DNA from: Rhodobacterales bacterium UBA7416 | GTDB lineage: Bacteria; Pseudomonadota; Alphaproteobacteria; Rhodobacterales; Rhodobacteraceae | Direction of reading: 5' to 3' | Assembly: GCA_002469545.1 (NCBI GenBank) | Contig: DKMK01000106.1 | Span: 1-8,431 of the forward strand | DNA: 8,431 nucleotides | Shown: piece after piece, positions 1-3,904 of the stretch | Layout: each line of letters starts with the position of its first letter | Numbering within the stretch: the first letter of the stretch is position 1 | Translations under genes and position numbers: made by a program | The notes under the pieces: generated by a model | Seen by the model: only the letters and a program-made list of their open reading frames with translations | Told to the model about the DNA's origin: nothing | Databases searched by the model: none

Positions 1-89
1 ATAAACACGATATCCGCAGGCGTTTGCCCCAGATCAACAGCCTCGGTTCCATCGTCAATTTGTCCCGGGGTGGCGGCTAATAAATGCAT
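1..89 (-). CDS. cobN: Cobaltochelatase subunit CobN, N-terminal fragment (runs off left edge)
   Basis: Only the first 29 codons are inside the window. The minus-strand ATG at 89-87 opens a frame reading MHLLAATPGQIDDGTEAVD and continues through a Leu-Gly-Gln-Thr-Pro-Ala-Asp-Ile-Val segment to the edge. This is the typical start of CobN in Rhodobacterales. CobN is the large subunit of the ATP-dependent aerobic cobaltochelatase (CobNST), which inserts Co2+ into hydrogenobyrinic acid a,c-diamide in the cytoplasm. A weak AGGTAA ribosome-binding sequence lies about 6 nt upstream. The gene follows the GNAT gene after 34 nt and is preceded by cobW, so it is probably the third gene of a cobW-GNAT-cobN transcript. 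The assignment rests on recognising a short N-terminus plus context; the catalytic part is not visible. Confidence 0.85.
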   Translation of the reverse strand, partial: MHLLAATPGQIDDGTEAVDLGQTPADIVF

Positions 90-123
90 CGTTTGTTACC
101 TGTTATGGATATTGGGGTGGGTC

Positions 124-579
124 TTAATTCAGCACTTTGTGCATGCACAGACTTAACGGATCTACGACGTAATCTCCAAACGGTGGGCAAAACGCGAAAC
201 CGTACTTTTCATACAATGCAATCGCGGCGTCTAAGCCAACCCCTGTTTCCAGATGCATCTGGCCAAATCCCTGTTCGCGTGACACCGCAATCAATTTTTC
301 CAAAATGTGCTGTGCCACTTTTATTCCACGCGCGGCGGGATCAACGAACATGGACTTCACTTCGGTATAATCCACACGGCGCGCAATCGCGCCACACCCC
401 ATTACTGCGCCGTCAACTTTACCTACAAAAAACGAAATATCAGGCGTGCACAACGCATCCAAAGACAGAAAATGACAGCTTTCCGCAGGATACATTGCCG
501 TCATCAACGCATGACTTTGTTCCAACAGCGCAACCGCTGCTGGATCATGTGGATCACAAGGCTCAACAATCACTGTCAT
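124..579 (-). CDS. GNAT family N-acetyltransferase
   Basis: A 151-aa protein of the usual length for a one-domain Gcn5-related acetyltransferase, which moves an acetyl group from acetyl-CoA to an amine. The acetyl-CoA binding motif A is visible: strand EVKSMFV (73-79), then DPAARGIKVAQHIL (80-93), where Lys87 takes a place often held by glycine in R/QxxGxG/A. The C-terminal motif LYEKYGF (122-128) is the usual motif B end. The substrate cannot be told from sequence. The ATG overlaps the cobW stop as ATGA (576-579), so translation is probably coupled to cobW, and cobN starts 34 nt after the stop. Its position between two cobalamin genes suggests co-expression with them, but a role in cobalamin or cobalt metabolism is inference only. 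The only Shine-Dalgarno match is a poor GGCGG, consistent with coupling. Confidence 0.88.
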   Translation of the reverse strand: MTVIVEPCDPHDPAAVALLEQSHALMTAMYPAESCHFLSLDALCTPDISFFVGKVDGAVMGCGAIARRVDYTEVKSMFVDPAARGIKVAQHILEKLIAVSREQGFGQMHLETGVGLDAAIALYEKYGFAFCPPFGDYVVDPLSLCMHKVLN

Positions 580-1670
580 GCCGTTAACGCCGCCATAATC
601 GCCGCTTGATCCAATCCTGCTTGGCCAATGACAACCAATTTCGTTTCACGCGGCGCTGCGCCGAACGGTTGATCGAAATAGGTATCAACACGCGGCCCAA
701 CAGCTTGAATGGTCATACGCATCGGCTTGCCTTCAACAGCAATGAAACCCTTCAATCGCAGGATGTCATGTTCGCGAATAATATCTGCAACACGCGCCGC
801 ATACGCCACAGGATCAGTCACCTCGCCACGCGCCACAACGAAACTTTCGAATTCGTCATGATCATGCTCGTGGTGATGGTGGTGTTCATGCGCATGATCA
901 TCGTCTTCGTGATCGTCATGATGATCATCATCGTGGTCATGGTGGTGGTGGTGCACTTCGTGACGCGCATCCATATCCGCCTCTGCGCCACTTCCTTGGC
1001 CCAACAACACATCAACGGGCAATACACCCATGGATGATTTCACAACCTGCACCGCATCACGGCTTGATGCCTTAAGATCGGCAATGATTTTCACACTTTC
1101 GGCCTCGGTCAACAAATCGGATTTATTAACAACAATCATGTCCGCACATGCGATTTGATCTTCAAACAATTCTGACAATGGCGTTTCATGATCCAGATTT
1201 TCATCCATCGCACGCTGTGCATCAACTGCCGCCACATTATGGGCAAAACGCCCCTCGGTCACGGCCTTGCCATCCACGACGGTTACAACACCATCAACAG
1301 TCACCTTGGTTGAAATTTCTGGCCAGTTAAACGCGCGGATCAATGGCTGAGGCAATGCCAACCCAGATGTCTCAATCACAATGTGATCGGGCTTGTTTTC
1401 ACGTTCTAACAGCTTGGTAATTGTTGGCACAAAATCATCGGCAACGGTGCAACAAATGCATCCATTGGACAACTCCACGATATCGTCTTCGGTGCATGTC
1501 TCATCGCCGCACCCTTTCAATATGTCACCGTCAACACCCAGATCGCCAAACTCGTTGATGATCAATGCGATGCGTTTGCCTTGTGCATTTTGCAACATGT
1601 GTCGGATCAACGTGGTTTTCCCCGCGCCAAGGAAACCGGTTACAACAGTCGCTGGAATTTTTTGAGCCAT
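576..1670 (-). CDS. cobW: Cobalamin biosynthesis protein CobW (G3E GTPase, metal chaperone)
   Basis: A 364-aa protein of the COG0523/CobW group of G3E P-loop GTPases, cytoplasmic metallochaperones; CobW is linked to Co2+ delivery for the aerobic cobalamin pathway. Walker A is GFLGAGKT (12-19). The metal-binding CxCC motif is NGCICC (69-74). The Walker B-side ETSG lies at 100-103 and the guanine-specificity motif NKSD at 182-185. A tract made almost wholly of His, Asp and Glu (237-271, 19 His) separates the GTPase domain from the CobW C-terminal domain, a common but variable feature of the family. The start ATG has GGAAAG 6 nt upstream. The gene overlaps the next one (GNAT) by 4 nt and precedes cobN, which supports CobW over zinc-type paralogues such as ZigA/YeiR. 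No riboswitch lies directly upstream; the 73-nt gap to the divergent DUF1636 gene would hold its own promoter. Confidence 0.94.
   Translation of the reverse strand: MAQKIPATVVTGFLGAGKTTLIRHMLQNAQGKRIALIINEFGDLGVDGDILKGCGDETCTEDDIVELSNGCICCTVADDFVPTITKLLERENKPDHIVIETSGLALPQPLIRAFNWPEISTKVTVDGVVTVVDGKAVTEGRFAHNVAAVDAQRAMDENLDHETPLSELFEDQIACADMIVVNKSDLLTEAESVKIIADLKASSRDAVQVVKSSMGVLPVDVLLGQGSGAEADMDARHEVHHHHHDHDDDHHDDHEDDDHAHEHHHHHEHDHDEFESFVVARGEVTDPVAYAARVADIIREHDILRLKGFIAVEGKPMRMTIQAVGPRVDTYFDQPFGAAPRETKLVVIGQAGLDQAAIMAALTA
858..962. repeat. Low-complexity His/Asp/Glu-coding tract inside cobW
   Basis: A run of imperfect CAT/CAC/GAT/GAC triplets on the minus strand encodes CobW residues 237-271, with 19 His in 35 residues. 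On the plus strand it reads as repeated gtg/atg/atc words. In the protein it forms a flexible metal-buffering loop between the two domains. Such triplet-rich DNA is prone to gain or loss of codons without a frameshift. Confidence 0.8.
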
Positions 1671-1743
1671 GATAATCTTTCCATTTCATTTCTATTCGTC
1701 ATATTAAATTGCGCGACCTTCCACAACGGGCTAGGAATGCCCA
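1671..1743. promoter_or_regulatory. Divergent cobW / DUF1636 intergenic region
   Basis: These 73 nt separate two divergent starts and must hold the ribosome-binding sites of both: GGAAAG for cobW on the minus strand and AGGA (1733-1736) for the DUF1636 gene on the plus strand. The AGGA lies in the 7-nt loop of a short GGGC/GCCC inverted repeat (1728-1731 with 1739-1742), ending one base before the plus-strand ATG. The centre (about 1696-1710) is AT-rich and could carry -10 elements, but no clear -35/-10 pair is visible on either strand. No B12 box is present here. Confidence 0.4.
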
Positions 1744-2106
1744 ATGGACGTCACACATAAACTTCACGTCTGTTCGACATGTCTCAAAGACACCGAAACA
1801 GACCCACAGGGCGAAACGCTGGCAACCGAATTGCGCCAACTGTTTGCCAATTCTGATGATGCCGCCATTCGCGCGATTTCCATTGAAACCGTGGAATGCA
1901 TGTCGATGTGCGACACGCCAACATCCTTATCATTTCGTGCGACTGATAAGGCCGCATATTTATTCTCCGGCATCGATCCTTCCGCAGATCACGATGATAT
2001 TCTGGCATTCGCCAAATTATACACCCAAACGGATGATGGCTGGATCACAGACGCCCGCCCCTGCGGCCGCCTTCGTTTTTGTCTAACGGGACGCATCCCC
2101 GCATAA
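1744..2106 (+). CDS. DUF1636 family predicted metal-binding protein
   Basis: A 120-aa cytoplasmic protein without signal peptide or membrane segment. It has the DUF1636 (COG5469) cysteine pattern: CxxC at 10-13 and CxxxC at 52-56, in a layout like thioredoxin-fold [2Fe-2S] ferredoxins. Two further cysteines (107, 113) lie near the C-terminus. Binding of an iron-sulfur cluster or a metal ion is inferred from this pattern. The family is often seen near cobalamin and cobalt-transport genes, but I know of no established function. The ATG at 1744 has AGGA at 7-nt spacing. The gene is divergent from cobW and convergent with the His-rich gene; the two stop codons abut with no bases between. It is thus the only plus-strand gene within the cobalamin locus. 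No strong terminator follows: a 4-bp GC hairpin (2087-2101) and a loose T-rich stretch (2107-2113) are the best candidates, and they fall at the stop codon itself. Confidence 0.85.
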   Translation: MDVTHKLHVCSTCLKDTETDPQGETLATELRQLFANSDDAAIRAISIETVECMSMCDTPTSLSFRATDKAAYLFSGIDPSADHDDILAFAKLYTQTDDGWITDARPCGRLRFCLTGRIPA

Positions 2107-2601
2107 TTATTTTACCTTGATCGTTTTTTGTGCTTCTACGCCAATGCCACCGACGGCCAAGGGACTGTGGGTATTTGCATTCAGCGTCACAGACACAGTA
2201 ACCTCACCAGCTGGCAGTTCGCCAATATGCGTCCACGGCCCATAAATCCGTGCCAACTTCTCACCATTTACGAACACATGCGCATGACCAGTATTTGGCA
2301 CATGCTCTTGGTTTACAGCCATCGGCGTGAATGTGAAGTTCTGTGGCACCACCTGTAAATTCCAACCCGTGACGGTGTCTTTATACAATGCAATCTCAAC
2401 ACTCGGGGCAGGGCCCGCACCGTTTTCCAGCAACATCGAATGATCGTGGGCGTCGTGGTTGTGTACGCTGCCATCATCCGTTTCATGACCGGCTTCTGTG
2501 TGCGGATGGCCTTCTAATTCGGCACCACTGCTTAACGCCAACAGGAATCCGATACCGACACCAAAGAACAGGCCAATAAACAACAACATAAACTTGCGCA
2601 T
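2107..2601 (-). CDS. His-rich membrane-anchored periplasmic protein of the cbt operon
   Basis: I do not recognise a named family. The 164-aa protein has three parts. Positively charged MRK is followed by a hydrophobic helix (4-23), predicted to leave the rest in the periplasm or to act as a signal peptide. A linker (28-56) carries seven His (32, 34, 39, 47, 49, 52, 54) with acidic residues. A C-terminal region (67-164) of alternating strands looks like an Ig-like or CopC-like beta sandwich, with a GHAHVFVNGEKLARIYGPW motif (105-123) and a W80-N-L start. The ATG at 2601 is chosen because AAGAGGG lies 9 nt upstream and because it falls 2 nt after the cbtA stop; the frame could extend upstream to 2661, but that would overlap cbtA. 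Co-translation with cbtA and the His-rich linker suggest that it binds or presents Co2+ to the transporter. That role is inference. Confidence 0.8.
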   Translation of the reverse strand: MRKFMLLFIGLFFGVGIGFLLALSSGAELEGHPHTEAGHETDDGSVHNHDAHDHSMLLENGAGPAPSVEIALYKDTVTGWNLQVVPQNFTFTPMAVNQEHVPNTGHAHVFVNGEKLARIYGPWTHIGELPAGEVTVSVTLNANTHSPLAVGGIGVEAQKTIKVK

Positions 2602-2603
2602 GG

Positions 2604-3281
2604 CTAAATACCCTCTTCTTGGTTCCAGAAATGCGCGGCCAACAACCCCAACACAACCCATGCGGCCATGCCTACGCCCATTGCGTTGCTGGCAAACAAG
2701 CCAGCCAATTCAGGTGGCACACCACCATGGAATTTCTCAGGATGTGGTGCGCCGATAATATGCGGCGCGGCCAACAATACGGCTGCAACGCCCCACGAAA
2801 TCATCGAACGCCCAAAGGCGATCAACCACAACGCCAGCGCAGTCGCGCCAACCGTGGAGAACCACCAAATTTGGCGTGCACCAACATCGGCCGCCGAAGA
2901 TCCGGGTAATTCAGGGGGTAATCCAATCGCGGGTGCAAAATGCACGGCGATAAAACCAGCTAAACCCCAGATGATGCCTGAACGCGCGGTTATGACATGT
3001 CCACGTTCGCTTGCAAACGCCATGCCCGCGACCAACATCAAACCATAGCCAACGTAAATCAGTGCCGAAAATAATACGCTCAACACATCGCGCATCGCAT
3101 CAAACTCATACGCAGGTCCATGAGTTAAGCTTCCTGCGGTCACACTATGTGTCAGCGCTCCACTCTCGAACATTTCCGCATGCAATAAATGTGGTTGCAC
3201 AAATGCCAATTGCAGCAAGGCGGCAATCAGCCCCGCTGCAAAACCAGCGAACAACGCGCTGGTGACCAGTCTGTAAAGCAT
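2604..3281 (-). CDS. cbtA: Cobalt transporter subunit CbtA (proposed)
   Basis: A 225-aa integral membrane protein of the CbtA family, proposed from its link to cobalamin riboswitches as the main subunit of a cobalt uptake system. Hydrophobic segments are visible at about 5-27, 66-90, 101-119, 138-156, 160-176 and 196-217, so five or six membrane spans. Family-typical conserved stretches include GLPPELPG (120-127) and a PHIIGAPHP motif (173-181) with two His, likely metal ligands in or near the membrane. His31, His34, His45, His54 and His114 add more possible ligands. The ATG follows the cbtB stop after 3 nt and has no good ribosome-binding site of its own, so translation is probably coupled to CbtB. 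The gene comes second in the riboswitch-controlled operon. The family assignment is firm; cobalt transport itself is predicted rather than shown for most members. Confidence 0.92.
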   Translation of the reverse strand: MLYRLVTSALFAGFAAGLIAALLQLAFVQPHLLHAEMFESGALTHSVTAGSLTHGPAYEFDAMRDVLSVLFSALIYVGYGLMLVAGMAFASERGHVITARSGIIWGLAGFIAVHFAPAIGLPPELPGSSAADVGARQIWWFSTVGATALALWLIAFGRSMISWGVAAVLLAAPHIIGAPHPEKFHGGVPPELAGLFASNAMGVGMAAWVVLGLLAAHFWNQEEGI

Positions 3282-3284
3282 ATC

Positions 3285-3455
3285 TTAGTGGCAGGGAAAG
3301 CCAGTTGCGTGACGCGTATCGTGTGCTGCATCGTGCAATGTTGCTGCCTGCAGGTGACCTGCAACGATCATAATCGTCAAACCAATCAACGCTGCAAATA
3401 CAATTTGTGCAGTTGATGTGTTAACGCGTGCCTGTGTTTTAACTTGTGTGTTCAT
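3285..3455 (-). CDS. cbtB: Cobalt transporter subunit CbtB (proposed)
   Basis: A 56-aa protein with one membrane helix (about 17-33) and the CbtB C-terminal His signature: HDAAHDTRHATGFPCH (41-56) with four His and a Cys. This tail, predicted outside the membrane, is the likely metal-binding site. CbtB always pairs with CbtA in the proposed cobalt uptake system. The start at 3455 is preferred over an in-frame upstream ATG at 3506, because a strong GAGGAG site lies about 7 nt ahead of it and because the longer form would translate the riboswitch B12 box. It is the first gene after the cobalamin riboswitch and precedes cbtA by 3 nt. Confidence 0.93.
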   Translation of the reverse strand: MNTQVKTQARVNTSTAQIVFAALIGLTIMIVAGHLQAATLHDAAHDTRHATGFPCH

Positions 3456-3469
3456 TTTATCTCTCCTCA

Positions 3470-3485
3470 CCGTCATCCCCGACGG
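3470..3485 (-). promoter_or_regulatory. Hairpin between riboswitch and cbtB ribosome-binding site (expression platform)
   Basis: On the minus strand CCGTC (3485-3481) pairs with GACGG (3474-3470) around a GGGGAT loop, plus one possible G-U pair below. It ends 2 nt before the cbtB Shine-Dalgarno core GAGGAG (3468-3463). There is no U tract, so this is not an intrinsic terminator. A hairpin right beside the ribosome-binding site suggests control of translation initiation, as in many proteobacterial cobalamin riboswitches. The loop could be the partner of the aptamer's kissing loop, but I cannot prove the pairing. Confidence 0.5.
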
Positions 3486-3498
3486 CCTGTGATTAACG

Positions 3499-3754
3499 TT
3501 TCGCAAGGCTGGTTTCCTGACTTACGGATCGATCGCTCTGTCCACCTTCCCAGCTTGCGCCAGTGGTTTTGGACATCGCTCTCCGCATACAGTCGCGGGG
3601 GCGGTCGTGGCTGTGGGCCCCTTTTGGGTCGTCCCTCTCCACATTCCCATTTGATCCCCGAATGTTGAAACACTCTTAACGGGGAACCATGCCCTCCCTT
3701 TGTGCAGGTTCTTTGAACCCCGCGCAAGTGTGATTCCGACCAAAGGATGCGAAA
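3499..3754 (-). promoter_or_regulatory. Cobalamin (adenosylcobalamin) riboswitch aptamer
   Basis: Read on the minus strand, the B12 box AGTCAGGAAACCAGCC (3522-3507) matches the consensus closely. Upstream come the other conserved blocks in correct order: GGGAA (3648-3644), CCCCGCGACTGT (about 3604-3593), CCACTG (about 3565-3560) and GGGAAGG (about 3552-3546). Closing stem P1 is a perfect 7-bp TTTCGCA/TGCGAAA pairing (3754-3748 with 3505-3499). The next stem, P2, pairs TTTGGTC (3744-3738) with GATCAAA (3656-3650), one G-U included. The P2 arm is enlarged by about 80 nt and contains two hairpins: GGTTC/GAACC with an AAA loop (3719-3707), and CCCG/CGGG (3683-3680 with 3660-3657). High cobalamin should switch off cbtB-cbtA and the His-rich gene. 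By the element's known class, it senses coenzyme B12 or a close relative. Confidence 0.95.
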
Positions 3755-3787
3755 TCTCGCCATCTGTATCCCACCTGTTTGGGCCAT

Positions 3788-3799
3788 ATATTGCAATAT
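3788..3799. other. 12-bp perfect palindrome upstream of the riboswitch
   Basis: ATATTGCAATAT is a perfect inverted repeat lying about 35-45 nt upstream of the riboswitch 5' stem on the minus strand. That is where a -35 region would be if transcription starts close to 3755-3760. It could be a repressor operator or simply AT-rich promoter DNA; its TTGCAA core is a passable -35, but no good -10 is found at standard spacing (GATACA at 3770-3765 sits 20 nt away). Confidence 0.25.
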
Positions 3800-3801
3800 C
3801 T

Positions 3802-3810
3802 TGTGGATAA
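3802..3810 (-). promoter_or_regulatory. Perfect DnaA-box 9-mer
   Basis: The minus strand reads TTATCCACA, an exact match to the high-affinity DnaA box. It is solitary within this region, so it is not an origin. It lies between the divergent riboswitch/cbtB and smc transcription units, where DnaA could modulate smc or cbtB transcription. Chance occurrence of one 9-mer in a window of this size is unlikely but not negligible. Confidence 0.35.
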
Positions 3811-3818
3811 CTCCGCCC

Positions 3819-3841
3819 AAACCCCTAAATACGGGGTTTTT
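3819..3841 (+). terminator. Intrinsic terminator-like hairpin facing smc
   Basis: AAACCCC (3819-3825) and GGGGTTT (3833-3839) form a perfect 7-bp stem around TAAATAC, followed by a T tract (3837-3841) on the plus strand. On the minus strand only three T follow the stem. No plus-strand gene ends nearby: the previous one, DUF1636, stops 1.7 kb to the left. It may end antisense transcripts that come through the riboswitch region, act as an attenuator in a long smc leader, or insulate smc. Confidence 0.55.
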
Positions 3842-3844
3842 ATG

Positions 3845-3874
3845 TTGACTCGAAGCCCCAGAAACATGGAATTT
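3845..3874 (+). promoter_or_regulatory. Candidate smc promoter with overlapping GANTC site
   Basis: TTGACT (3845-3850) is a good -35 match; GAATTT (3869-3874) at 18-nt spacing is a weak -10. A GACTC site (3847-3851) overlaps the -35, and a second GANTC (GAATC, 3886-3890) lies just before the ribosome-binding site. In alphaproteobacteria GANTC is methylated by CcrM and read by GcrA at cell-cycle promoters, so such control of smc is possible. The -10 is poor, which keeps confidence low. Confidence 0.3.
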
Positions 3875-3904
3875 AATTTGAATAAGAATCAAAAGGCGTA
3901 ACCG

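Noticed and set aside
818..1037. Small open frames on both strands over the His-rich part of cobW.
   Set aside because: They are shadows of the CAT/GAT triplet tract in other frames and have no start context.
2087..2113. Intrinsic terminator after the DUF1636 gene.
   Set aside because: Only a 4-bp stem with a 7-nt loop and an interrupted T stretch; too weak to call as a feature.
2602..2661. Longer start for the His-rich protein at 2661.
   Set aside because: It would overlap cbtA by about 58 nt and put a charged stretch ahead of the membrane helix; the ATG at 2601 has AAGAGGG in place.
3786..3810. Replication origin or plasmid ori.
   Set aside because: There is just one DnaA box, no repeat cluster and no replication genes nearby.
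3473..3892. Long open frames on the minus strand across the riboswitch region.
   Set aside because: They run through a clear structured RNA with its conserved blocks, have no recognisable protein motifs, and include the B12 box as coding sequence.
3866..3901. An 11-codon plus-strand reading frame (ATG to TAA) ending 3 nt before the smc TTG start, possible leader peptide.
   Set aside because: It has no ribosome-binding site and is short enough to arise by chance; the TTG of smc has its own AAAAGG site.
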